Numbered from the stretch's first letter, positions 1-6,398 are shown. The stretch is 7,476 bases of DNA from Arcobacter sp. (GCA_030635995.1 DAOVXU010000077.1:1-7476); one strand, 5' to 3'. Numbers and translations are program-made. Notes: generated from the sequence alone by a model not told the origin.

Positions 1-1505
1 ATTATGGGTATGTAAATTTTGATGATTTACTTTTAAATATGATAGCTATTCAAAAAAAAAAAGAATTTCATTTTCATGAAATTTTAGTAGATGAATATCA
101 AGATACGAATCCTCTTCAAGGTAAACTTTTGGAAGGATTTAAACCTAAAAGCTTATTTTGTGTTGGGGATTATGACCAAAGTATTTATGCTTTTAATGGT
201 AGTGATATAGGGATAATCTCATCATTTTCTACAAGATATAACAATAGCAATCTACATACTTTAACTAAAAACTACCGTTCAACAAAACCAATCTTAGATT
301 TAGCAAATAAAGTTATAGAACATAATGAAAGAATATATGAAAAAAAGTTAGAAGTTGTTAGAACACAAAATGATCACTCCCCTACCCTTTTAGCTTTTGA
401 TGAACTTTATACTCAATATGAATTTATTTCAAAAAATATACAAAAGTCACTAACCCCTCATAATGAGATAGCTGTAATATATAGAAATAACTCTAGTGCA
501 GATGGAATAGAAGCCAATTTAAGAGACTTAGATATAAAATCAAAAAGAAAAGGTGGTCATAGTTTTTTTGATAGTCGTGAGATAAAAGCAACTCTTGATA
601 TGTTGGTTCTTACAACAAATCCAAATGATATGATGGCTTTTATCCACCTTATAGAATATGGTAAAAATATAGGAAAAGCAATAGCAAAAGATATTTTTGA
701 TGCTTTAATAATGCTTGGAAATGGTAATTTATCAAAAGGATTACTTAATCCTGACGAATCTATAAAAACACCTTATATTAGTACAAAAACTACAAATATT
801 CAACTTGGTCTATTTGATGATTTCTTAGAGATGGGAAGTTTAGCAAAATTTAAAGATTCTGGATTTAATGAAAATTTTTTGGGAAATCCAATGCTAAAAC
901 ATCCAAAACTTTCAAAAGAGGGTGGAGAATTTTTATATAAATTTTATATATTATTTAAAGAGTTAAAAAGGATGAAAAATCCTGCAAATTTAGTTGATCA
1001 TATTAAAAAAAGTAAATTTTTTCTAGATATTCTTGATACACTATCTACAAAAAGAGCAAAACAAAAAGATGGCTCTATAAATGAGGGACTAAAACAAAGA
1101 ACTTTATCAAAATGTAATAGAAGAGTTGAGATCCTAAAAAGATTGGCCCATAAACATACAAATATCAAAAACTTCTTAAATGCTATGATTTTAGGTGGTG
1201 GAGAGCTTAGTGAAGGGGAAGGGGTGAATCTTCTATCAATTCATGCAAGTAAAGGTTTGGAGTTTAAAGAGGTCTATATAATCGACCTTATGGATGGTAG
1301 ATTTCCAAATAGAACTTTGATGAGTAAAGGTGGTTCTTTAGATGAAGAGCGAAGACTATTTTATGTAGCAGTTACAAGAGCCAAAGATATTTTATACTTA
1401 AGTTATGCAAAATATGATAGAATAAAAAAAATTGATTTTGTATATAGCCCTTTTTTAGTAGAATCAGGACTTATAAAAAAAGAAAATCCCAATGAGGAAG
1501 AATGA
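1..1505 (+). CDS. UvrD/Rep/PcrA-family ATP-dependent DNA helicase, C-terminal part (5' end outside window)
   Basis: This is a superfamily 1A 3'-5' DNA helicase, a family acting in DNA repair and replication restart. The frame is open to the left edge (first whole codon at 3) and reads YGYVNFDDLLL before the ATG at 39. That ATG is internal, because FDDLL belongs to the conserved region before motif II. Counting from it, motif II is DEYQDTN (18-24), motif III VGDYDQSIYAFNG (42-54), motif IV NYRST (78-82), the GG..FF..REIK block about 172-184, motif V SIHASKGLEF (400-409) and motif VI EERRLFYVAVTRA (436-448). The Walker A motif and the rest of domain 1A lie outside the window. About 500 residues are present of a usual 650-750. 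The C-terminus is short after motif VI and lacks an obvious PcrA-type tail. Its TGA overlaps the next gene. Family assignment is sure; which paralogue (uvrD, rep or pcrA) cannot be told. Confidence 0.95.
   Translation, partial: YGYVNFDDLLLNMIAIQKKKEFHFHEILVDEYQDTNPLQGKLLEGFKPKSLFCVGDYDQSIYAFNGSDIGIISSFSTRYNNSNLHTLTKNYRSTKPILDLANKVIEHNERIYEKKLEVVRTQNDHSPTLLAFDELYTQYEFISKNIQKSLTPHNEIAVIYRNNSSADGIEANLRDLDIKSKRKGGHSFFDSREIKATLDMLVLTTNPNDMMAFIHLIEYGKNIGKAIAKDIFDALIMLGNGNLSKGLLNPDESIKTPYISTKTTNIQLGLFDDFLEMGSLAKFKDSGFNENFLGNPMLKHPKLSKEGGEFLYKFYILFKELKRMKNPANLVDHIKKSKFFLDILDTLSTKRAKQKDGSINEGLKQRTLSKCNRRVEILKRLAHKHTNIKNFLNAMILGGGELSEGEGVNLLSIHASKGLEFKEVYIIDLMDGRFPNRTLMSKGGSLDEERRLFYVAVTRAKDILYLSYAKYDRIKKIDFVYSPFLVESGLIKKENPNEEE
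52..62 (+). repeat. A11 homopolymer inside helicase coding sequence
   Basis: Eleven consecutive A residues encode the QKKKE stretch between the FDDLL block and motif II of the helicase. The reading frame continues intact through the tract in this sequence. Tracts of this length are known slippage sites for polymerases, so it is a possible site of indel polymorphism or transcriptional slippage, and also of sequencing error. Confidence 0.9.
1494..1500 (+). promoter_or_regulatory. Shine-Dalgarno site deciding the start of the small membrane protein gene
   Basis: GAGGAAG sits inside the last helicase codons. Measured from its AGGA core (1495-1498), the ATG at 1502 is only 3 bases away, whereas the second ATG at 1505 is 6 bases away. 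The second is therefore the better-spaced start. Confidence 0.6.
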
Positions 1506-1993
1506 TGAGTGAAAAATTAAAAGATTTAATAATATCTTATATCTATGTTATATCAAACCAACCAGTAAAACTGCAAGAGCTTTTAAGTGCAAACCAATCC
1601 TTTAATGAAGGGATGCATCTAGATGGTAAAAAATTAGGTTTTAGATTAAAAATAGGTAGAGCATATCTTATATTTTTAATTATTATAAATATAATTATGA
1701 TTCCAATAGCTTTAATAACTCATGAGCTATTTAAGTTAGCTGATTGTCATCTTTCTATACTTGTAGCAATATTTATTACTGGAATTATTTTTGCCTCTTT
1801 TGGTTTATTTAAAGATGCAATGAGTGATGAAGTTGCTAAAAAAAGGATACAGATGATGTGGAAATTACATTTTCCACACTTTGCATTTGAAGAATATAAT
1901 ACACAAGTGAGTCAAATATATACACAATCTATTGAAGAAAATATTAAAAAACAAGATTTAGAAAGATATATTTTAAATAAATTGTCAGATTAA
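1505..1993 (+). CDS. Hypothetical two-helix membrane protein
   Basis: This 162-residue protein is not one I recognise. It has a polar N-terminal region of about 50 residues, then two strongly hydrophobic segments at roughly residues 53-72 (rich in Ile/Leu, after an Arg/Lys-rich stretch) and 83-102. A polar, Lys/Glu-rich C-terminal tail of about 60 residues may be helical. Positive charges before the first helix and a short loop between helices suggest a hairpin with both ends in the cytoplasm. No catalytic motif is visible. The start was chosen by Shine-Dalgarno spacing; an ATG one codon upstream (1502) is the alternative. It overlaps the helicase stop by one base (TGATG), implying translational coupling, and is followed after 3 bases by the histidine kinase. 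The neighbours suggest cotranscription but do not reveal a function. Confidence 0.8.
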   Translation: MSEKLKDLIISYIYVISNQPVKLQELLSANQSFNEGMHLDGKKLGFRLKIGRAYLIFLIIINIIMIPIALITHELFKLADCHLSILVAIFITGIIFASFGLFKDAMSDEVAKKRIQMMWKLHFPHFAFEEYNTQVSQIYTQSIEENIKKQDLERYILNKLSD

Positions 1994-1996
1994 CTT

Positions 1997-3691
1997 ATGT
2001 TTAAACTATCACTTACTAAAAGATACATACCAGCTATACTATTACTAGTGATATTTATCATCTTTTCCCATGTTTTAATAAGTAATGTTGTAAAATCAAA
2101 TAAAGAACTGGCAAGAATTATTAATATAAGTGGTAAGCAAAGAATGCTATCTCAGAGATTGATAGTTTTAGGACAAGCTTATTATGAAAATTATAATAAA
2201 ATAAAACCTTTTAAAAAGACTTTAGAAGAGATTCAATCTGCTCATAAATATCTTATATCAAAAATTATAACTGAACAATTAAATAATATATATTTTAAAC
2301 AAAATTTAGATAAAAATTTATCAAAATATTTAAAACATTTCCAAAATCTGCTTACTTTACATAATCCTCTATTTTTAAAACAAGCAAGAGAAGATTCCCT
2401 TGCTATATTAATTCAACTTGATAGTGTAGTAAAAGAATATGAAAGATATTCTGAACAAAAATTAGAAATAGCATCACAATATGAATTTTATTTAATGGTA
2501 GCAACACTATTGATTTTATTACTTGAAGTGATATTTATCTTTAGACCAGCAGCACAACAAATAGATAAAAATACAAAAAAACTAATCAAAAATAAAGAGT
2601 ATGAAGAGACAGTAATAGAATCAAATAATAATGCAATTATTGCTATAGATTGGACAGGAAAAATCACAACATACAATCAAAAAGCAGTAGAGATATTTGG
2701 TTGGACAAAAGAGGAGATGATAGGTACAAGAGATCTTTTAAATATTATCCCACCTAAATATAAAAAAATACATACTGATGCTTCAGATAAATATCTAAAG
2801 ACAGGTAATTCTTGTGGTATATTGGGTACTACAAGAGAACTAGAGGGAATTAAGAAAGATGGTACTATCTTCCCAATTAAAATATCTTTTGGTTCAAAAT
2901 ATAAACTTAAAAATACAATTGTTGTGGCAAATATATTAGATATAACAAAAGAGAAAAAACAAAACGATATACTAATACAACAATCAAAAATGGCTTCAAT
3001 CGGTGAGATGATAGAAAATATTTCTCATCAATGGAGGCAACCATTAAGTGTCATTAGTACATCTGCTAGTGGATTACAATTAGAAAAAGAGTATGGATTA
3101 TTAAAAGATGAAGTTTTAGATAAAAGATTAGAAACTATTGTAAACAATACAAATTCTTTATCAAAAACTATTGATGATTTTAGAAACTTTTTCCAACAAT
3201 CAGAAAATAAAGAGAAATTCAATTTTGATGATATATTAATTCAAGTAGAAAATATTGCAACTTCAACTTTTAAAGATAATAATATATCATTAATTAAAAA
3301 TTATGAAAATAATATTTATTGTGTAGGATTTGCAAATGAATTATTACAAGTAATAATCAATATTTTCAACAATGCAAAAGATATATTAATTAATAAAAAA
3401 ATTGATAAAAAAATTATTAAAATGGTTATCTCTTTAGAAAATAAACATATAATTATTAAAATATATGATAATGCTGGTGGGATAGCAGATGATATTTTAC
3501 CTAAAATATTTGAACCATATATTACAACTAAACATCAAAGTCAAGGTACAGGATTGGGACTTTATATGTCAAGTGAAATTATCACTAATCAGTTTCATGG
3601 AATTTTACAAGCATCAAATCAATACTTTTCAGTAGATAATATTGAATATTATGGTGCATGTTTTGAGATAGATATACCATCAAATATATAG
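1997..3691 (+). CDS. Membrane sensor histidine kinase: PilJ-like sensor, PAS, HisKA, HATPase_c
   Basis: This 564-residue kinase has a first membrane helix at about 11-31 and a second at about 164-183, enclosing a helical periplasmic sensor of about 130 residues. Just after helix 1 is NISGKQRMLSQR (43-54). This matches the start of the PilJ/NarX-type sensor domain (type IV pili methyl-accepting N-terminal domain), which in NarX-like proteins contributes to nitrate/nitrite sensing. A PAS domain follows (about 202-318, with IIAIDWTGKITTYN). The HisKA motif SHQWRQPL carries the probable phospho-accepting His344. The ATPase has an N-box with N455 and N459, a G1 box DNAGGI (491-496), an F-box IFEPY (504-508) and a G2 box GTGLGL (517-522), so all core residues are present. 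There is no receiver domain and no response-regulator gene in the window. No good Shine-Dalgarno precedes the ATG, which lies 3 bases after the previous stop, so coupling is likely. Ligand unknown. Confidence 0.93.
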   Translation: MFKLSLTKRYIPAILLLVIFIIFSHVLISNVVKSNKELARIINISGKQRMLSQRLIVLGQAYYENYNKIKPFKKTLEEIQSAHKYLISKIITEQLNNIYFKQNLDKNLSKYLKHFQNLLTLHNPLFLKQAREDSLAILIQLDSVVKEYERYSEQKLEIASQYEFYLMVATLLILLLEVIFIFRPAAQQIDKNTKKLIKNKEYEETVIESNNNAIIAIDWTGKITTYNQKAVEIFGWTKEEMIGTRDLLNIIPPKYKKIHTDASDKYLKTGNSCGILGTTRELEGIKKDGTIFPIKISFGSKYKLKNTIVVANILDITKEKKQNDILIQQSKMASIGEMIENISHQWRQPLSVISTSASGLQLEKEYGLLKDEVLDKRLETIVNNTNSLSKTIDDFRNFFQQSENKEKFNFDDILIQVENIATSTFKDNNISLIKNYENNIYCVGFANELLQVIINIFNNAKDILINKKIDKKIIKMVISLENKHIIIKIYDNAGGIADDILPKIFEPYITTKHQSQGTGLGLYMSSEIITNQFHGILQASNQYFSVDNIEYYGACFEIDIPSNI

Positions 3692-4039
3692 TTAATTCTT
3701 TTTAATCCTAAAGAATTTTTTTATTTTTAAAATACCAAGTTGAATACCACTATATCTCATAAGTTTTGCCACTTTTTTCCATTCACTTTTTTCATAGCAT
3801 GGACTTGGACAAGTTCTACATCTTGGTTTTGGGTCATGAGGGCATTCAATCAATCTATCAAAAGAGTAGTGAATTAAATGGATACAATCTTCACATAACT
3901 CTAAATCTGTATTTATTTTTTCATCATTATATATTAACTGTTTACAATGATGTTTTTGATTTTTATGATTATCCATACAATGAAGTTCAAAAAACTTTTT
4001 TAATGTTTCAATTTCACTTTTAAATTTATCAGTTTGCAT
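3692..4039 (-). CDS. ygbA: YgbA-family cysteine-rich protein (nitrous oxide-stimulated promoter family)
   Basis: This 115-residue protein resembles E. coli YgbA, about the family's usual length. Conserved features are C21..H25, a CEDC pair (C49, C52), the RLIECPHDPKPRC segment with C66 and C74, CRTCPSPCY with C74, C77 and C81, and KLMRYSG (92-98). Another cysteine is C32, giving eight in all. The CxxC pairs and the CPxxCY block suggest binding of a metal or an Fe-S cluster, but this is inference. In enterobacteria ygbA is known as a target of the nitric-oxide-sensing repressor NsrR; its biochemical role is poorly defined. The ATG directly follows the stop of the upstream gene (TAGATG) with no clear Shine-Dalgarno, so it probably depends on coupled translation. 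Its stop abuts that of the convergent kinase gene with no bases between, and its last nine codons contain the opposite-strand terminator hairpin. Confidence 0.85.
   Translation of the reverse strand: MQTDKFKSEIETLKKFFELHCMDNHKNQKHHCKQLIYNDEKINTDLELCEDCIHLIHYSFDRLIECPHDPKPRCRTCPSPCYEKSEWKKVAKLMRYSGIQLGILKIKKFFRIKKN
3694..3722 (+). terminator. Putative AT-rich intrinsic terminator of the kinase transcript
   Basis: AATTCTTT (3694-3701) and AAAGAATT (3710-3717) form a perfect 8-bp inverted repeat with an 8-base loop, and the T-run continues to 3722. The hairpin starts 3 bases after the kinase stop. Only one pair in the stem is G-C, so it is weak. Read on the minus strand the hairpin is not followed by a T-tract, so it fits plus-strand termination only. 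It lies wholly within the C-terminal codons of the convergent gene. Confidence 0.5.
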
Positions 4040-4633
4040 CTATTTTATACTAATTACTTTAGAGGCACTATTTAAAATAATTTCCGTTTTTTGTTGCCAA
4101 AGTTTACCAAAAGATATTTTTTCATCTTTTGAAGCAACCCCTTGCATCATCTTTTTCATCAATTCATTCATCAAAGGATCACCTTGAATTTGACTTGGAT
4201 TGTATGAAACTTCTACACTATCTCCATTGTCTAATCGTTGAAATTTTACATTTGAAGATATATCAGCATTAAATTGCATTAAATCGTGTCTTGCAAAATT
4301 TCCATTTAAACCTTTAAATCCAGATGTTTCAGTAGCACCTGTAATCTGAGTAATAACAGAAGCTATCACACCTGCAACACCAACTAAAGCATCATCTTTA
4401 AAACTTACAAAAATATCACCTCTTTTTGGTATCTCATCTTTATATAAAGCTTTTAAACCCTCTAAAATCATTAAATACGCACCTGCAACTGTTGGACAGC
4501 TATGCCCTGCACTTTTAACTACATCAAGATATGAATATTCAATAATACCATCTTCAAATGTACCTAAAAAATCAGATAATTCATCTTGAAGTGTAATTGT
4601 TTCAATTCTATTAAAAAAATCTGGATAGTTCAT
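4040..4633 (-). CDS. FmdE-like protein with GHSCP motif
   Basis: This 197-residue soluble protein has SAGHSCPTVAGAY (about 41-53), followed by a helix (LMILEGLKALY) and a strand (RGDIFVSF). That arrangement recalls the GH-x-CPG segment of FmdE-family proteins, named from the molybdenum formylmethanofuran dehydrogenase operon, where His and Cys bind metal. Here H44 and C46 are the candidate ligands. A second Gly-rich block with conserved-looking residues is TGATETSGFKGLNGNFARHD (about 98-117). The C-terminal third is charged and Met-rich (MNELMKKMMQG). The family link rests on the first motif only and is moderate. I chose the ATG at 4633, one base after the upstream stop (TAATATG), because a GGTAGTGGAT-like Shine-Dalgarno lies about 9 bases before it. 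A GTG at 4654 would give 204 residues and a 20-base overlap but has no ribosome site. Middle gene of a three-gene minus-strand operon with the DUF2249-like and YgbA genes. Confidence 0.65.
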   Translation of the reverse strand: MNYPDFFNRIETITLQDELSDFLGTFEDGIIEYSYLDVVKSAGHSCPTVAGAYLMILEGLKALYKDEIPKRGDIFVSFKDDALVGVAGVIASVITQITGATETSGFKGLNGNFARHDLMQFNADISSNVKFQRLDNGDSVEVSYNPSQIQGDPLMNELMKKMMQGVASKDEKISFGKLWQQKTEIILNSASKVISIK

Positions 4634-4634
4634 A

Positions 4635-4982
4635 TTAGCTACATCCACTACCACATGATGTTGCAGAAAAATCAGTTGAGCTATTTGCCCCAGCTTTTTT
4701 ACTAAAAACCATTTGACTTAAACCACTTGGAAGATCACCATAAGTATAATCAAATTCATTTTCAATCTTAGGAAAAAGTCCCATAGGTGCACAATGATTT
4801 AACATAACTAATTGTTCCCCTTCTTGTAGTACTGCCAATCCTGCCATTGCATTTACCATAGGATGACCACCCTCAACTGTACTAAATTGATATGTTGTAA
4901 TATTTCCAATATTACCTTTAAAAAATTCTACTGTTGCATTTGCAACTTCTATACTCTGAGCATTTTCTAACTCTAAATTCAT
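4635..4982 (-). CDS. DUF2249-like small protein with C-terminal CGSGC tail
   Basis: This 115-residue protein contains GGHPMVNAMAGLAVLQEGEQ (38-57), then LVMLNHCAPMGLFPKIENEF (58-77) and DYTYGDL. The layout matches DUF2249: a Pro-x-x-hydrophobic helix, a 'GE.L.ml.hxxP..L.p.l' strand-helix and an aromatic strand. The usual acidic residue before the central proline is replaced here by C64-A65 in NHCAP. The fold is TusA/SirA-like in character, and such domains often occur beside nitric oxide or denitrification genes. The last residues are SCGSGCS, with C110 and C114 forming a CxxxC pair, a possible metal or redox tail not typical of DUF2249 as I know it. The ATG has an AAGGG ribosome site 7 bases upstream and a TATAAT further up. 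First gene of the operon leading into the FmdE-like and ygbA genes. The assignment is by pattern memory and is moderate. Confidence 0.65.
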   Translation of the reverse strand: MNLELENAQSIEVANATVEFFKGNIGNITTYQFSTVEGGHPMVNAMAGLAVLQEGEQLVMLNHCAPMGLFPKIENEFDYTYGDLPSGLSQMVFSKKAGANSSTDFSATSCGSGCS

Positions 4983-4992
4983 TTATAAACCC

Positions 4993-5022
4993 TTAACTTT
5001 TATTTTGTGTCATTATAGTTAA
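4993..5022. promoter_or_regulatory. Inverted TTAAC/GTTAA half-sites flanking the minus-strand -10
   Basis: TTAAC (4993-4997) and GTTAA (5018-5022) are perfect inverted half-sites separated by 20 bases, bracketing the minus-strand TATAAT and likely start point. Each half matches the half-site of the TTAAC-N4-GTTAA box known for the Campylobacter nitrosative-stress regulator NssR, but the spacing does not. In such AT-rich DNA it may be chance. Confidence 0.25.
5012..5017 (-). promoter_or_regulatory. Predicted -10 element (TATAAT) for the DUF2249-FmdE-ygbA operon
   Basis: The minus strand reads a perfect TATAAT here, about 30 bases before the DUF2249-like start. It would place transcription start near 5005 and leave a leader of about 20 bases with the AAGGG ribosome site. 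No good -35 hexamer is visible at 16-18 bases, which is normal for Campylobacterota sigma-70 promoters. Confidence 0.6.
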
Positions 5023-5045
5023 ATAATACCTAACAAAAGATTAAT

Positions 5046-5065
5046 GAGATTTTGGATAAAATCTC
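5046..5065. repeat. Perfect 8-bp inverted repeat over the tig promoter
   Basis: GAGATTTT (5046-5053) and AAAATCTC (5058-5065) are perfect inverted repeats around a GGAT loop. They enclose the predicted -10 of the tig operon. With no T-tract following on the plus strand it is not a terminator; it could be an operator or a chance palindrome. Confidence 0.6.
5055..5062 (+). promoter_or_regulatory. Predicted extended -10 promoter of tig-clpP-def
   Basis: GATAAAAT preceded by TTTTG fits the G-n-TA-n-AAT extended -10 with upstream T-run typical of Campylobacter and Helicobacter sigma-70 promoters. Transcription would begin near 5069, giving a leader of about 24 bases before the chosen tig start. 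Confidence 0.55.
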
Positions 5066-5079
5066 TAAAAATTAAAAAT

Positions 5080-5083
5080 GGAG
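5080..5083 (+). promoter_or_regulatory. Shine-Dalgarno site deciding the tig start
   Basis: GGAG lies 9 bases before the ATG at 5093. It overlaps the earlier in-frame ATG at 5078, which has no ribosome site of its own. This selects 5093 as the start. Confidence 0.75.
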
Positions 5084-5092
5084 TTCATATTT

Positions 5093-6394
5093 ATGACATT
5101 TACAACAAATAAAATAGATGAAGCAAACGCAACTATTACAGGAACAATTTCAGCAGAAGTTGTAGCATCAAATTTAGACAAAGTAGCTAAACAAGCTGCA
5201 AAAACAATGGATATTCAAGGTTTTAGAAAAGGTAAAGTACCTGTTTCTGTTATAAAACAAAGATATGCAGAAAAAATGACACAAGATGCTGAAGGTGAAG
5301 CATTAAGATCAATCTTAACAGATGCACTAGTTGAACTTAAAATTGACAATGCTGACCTTATTGGTGAACCAGCAATTACAAAATTTGATAAACAAGATGA
5401 TAAAAGTATCAATATTGAGATTACAGTTAGTTGTAAACCACAATTTGATTTAGGTGATTACAAATCATTAGTACCTAAAATGACTGCTCCTAAAGTAACT
5501 GCTAAAGAGATTACAGAACAACTAAATGAGATGGCTTCTCAAGGTGTAGCTTTAACAAAAATCAAAAGAAAAAGAGCAGTAAAATCTGGTGATAATGCTG
5601 TAATTGATTTTGAAGGTTTTAAAGATGGTGTAGCATTTGATGGTGGTAAAGCTGAAGGTCATATTCTTGAAATTGGTTCAAACTCTTTTATTCCAGGATT
5701 TGAAGATCAACTTATTGGTATGAAATATGAAGAATCAAAAGAGATTGAAGTAACTTTTCCAGAAGATTATCAATCAAAAGATTTAGCAGGTGCTGATGTT
5801 GTATTTAAAGTAACATTAAATGAAATTCAAGAAAAAGTTGCAGCTGAACTTGATGATGAATTTGCTAAAAAAATGCTTCCTCAAGAGAAAGAAGCAACAA
5901 TGGATATGTTAAAAGAGAAATTAGAAGAGCAACTTCTATCTCAAAAGAAAACTGCATATTTCAATGAAGAGATTAAATCAGTTTATACAGAAGCATTAGT
6001 TAAAGCTATTGATTTTGCAGTACCAACATCTGTATTAGACCAAGAGATTAACCAAGTTTTAAATGCTAAAGTTAAAGATATGAGTGAAGATGAGATAAAA
6101 GCACTTCAAGAAAATCCAGACGAAGTTAAGAAAATGCAAGAAGAGGCAAAACCAGATGCTCTTAATAGTGTTAAAGCTACATTTATTGTTGATGCACTTG
6201 CTAAAACTGAAGCTGTTGAAGTAACTGACCAAGAGGTAACACAAACAATCTATTATGAAGCGATGATGGGTGGTCAAGATGGTCAAGCTGTAATCAAACA
6301 ATATGAAGAAGCTGGATATTTACCAATGATTAAAATGTCTATGATTGAATCTAAAGTTATGATTAAAATATTAGACGAAGCACTAGGAAAATAA
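5093..6394 (+). CDS. tig: Trigger factor (ribosome-associated chaperone, peptidyl-prolyl isomerase)
   Basis: Trigger factor docks beside the ribosome exit tunnel and shields nascent chains; its middle domain is an FKBP-type prolyl isomerase. From the ATG at 5093 the protein has 433 residues, the usual family length. The ribosome-binding signature GFRKGKVP then falls at 43-50, the same position as in E. coli, which supports this start over the in-frame ATG at 5078. The N-terminal domain spans about 1-115. The FKBP domain is at about 166-245, with GDNAVIDFEGF, FIPGFEDQLIGM and FPEDY. The long helical, Lys/Glu-rich C-terminal chaperone domain covers about 246-433. The protein is acidic and soluble. 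It is the first gene of the operon, 4 bases before clpP, and the divergent promoter region lies directly upstream. No anomalies in the frame. Confidence 0.97.
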   Translation: MTFTTNKIDEANATITGTISAEVVASNLDKVAKQAAKTMDIQGFRKGKVPVSVIKQRYAEKMTQDAEGEALRSILTDALVELKIDNADLIGEPAITKFDKQDDKSINIEITVSCKPQFDLGDYKSLVPKMTAPKVTAKEITEQLNEMASQGVALTKIKRKRAVKSGDNAVIDFEGFKDGVAFDGGKAEGHILEIGSNSFIPGFEDQLIGMKYEESKEIEVTFPEDYQSKDLAGADVVFKVTLNEIQEKVAAELDDEFAKKMLPQEKEATMDMLKEKLEEQLLSQKKTAYFNEEIKSVYTEALVKAIDFAVPTSVLDQEINQVLNAKVKDMSEDEIKALQENPDEVKKMQEEAKPDALNSVKATFIVDALAKTEAVEVTDQEVTQTIYYEAMMGGQDGQAVIKQYEEAGYLPMIKMSMIESKVMIKILDEALGK

Positions 6395-6398
6395 GTTT

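Noticed and set aside
2488..3222. Two short minus-strand open frames (62 and 64 codons) inside the histidine kinase
   Set aside because: Both lie opposite conserved PAS and HisKA coding sequence and have no domain resemblance.
3766..4023. 85-codon plus-strand open frame antisense to ygbA
   Set aside because: It lies wholly opposite the well-supported YgbA-family gene; its protein is Phe/Tyr/His-rich with no recognisable motif, as expected of a shadow frame.
4043..4051. GTATAAAAT just before ygbA as a possible internal promoter
   Set aside because: It would start transcription at or inside the start codon, and it lies in the 3' coding end of the preceding gene; in AT-rich DNA such matches are common.
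4634..4654. GTG start for the FmdE-like gene overlapping the upstream gene
   Set aside because: No ribosome site precedes the GTG, while the ATG at 4633 has one and sits one base after the upstream stop.
5021..5045. Possible full NssR- or FNR-type operator in the divergent promoter region
   Set aside because: The best N4-spaced match misses three of ten half-site bases and its centre would not lie at -41.5, so only the separated half-sites were kept as weak evidence.
5078..5092. Upstream in-frame ATG adding MEFIF to trigger factor
   Set aside because: The GGAG ribosome site overlaps this ATG, and starting at 5093 puts GFRKGKVP at residues 43-50 as in E. coli.
5215..6301. Two minus-strand open frames (65 and 80 codons) inside tig
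   Set aside because: They are antisense to clearly conserved trigger factor domains, and their composition (Ser/Phe/Cys-rich) is typical of reversed AT-rich coding sequence.
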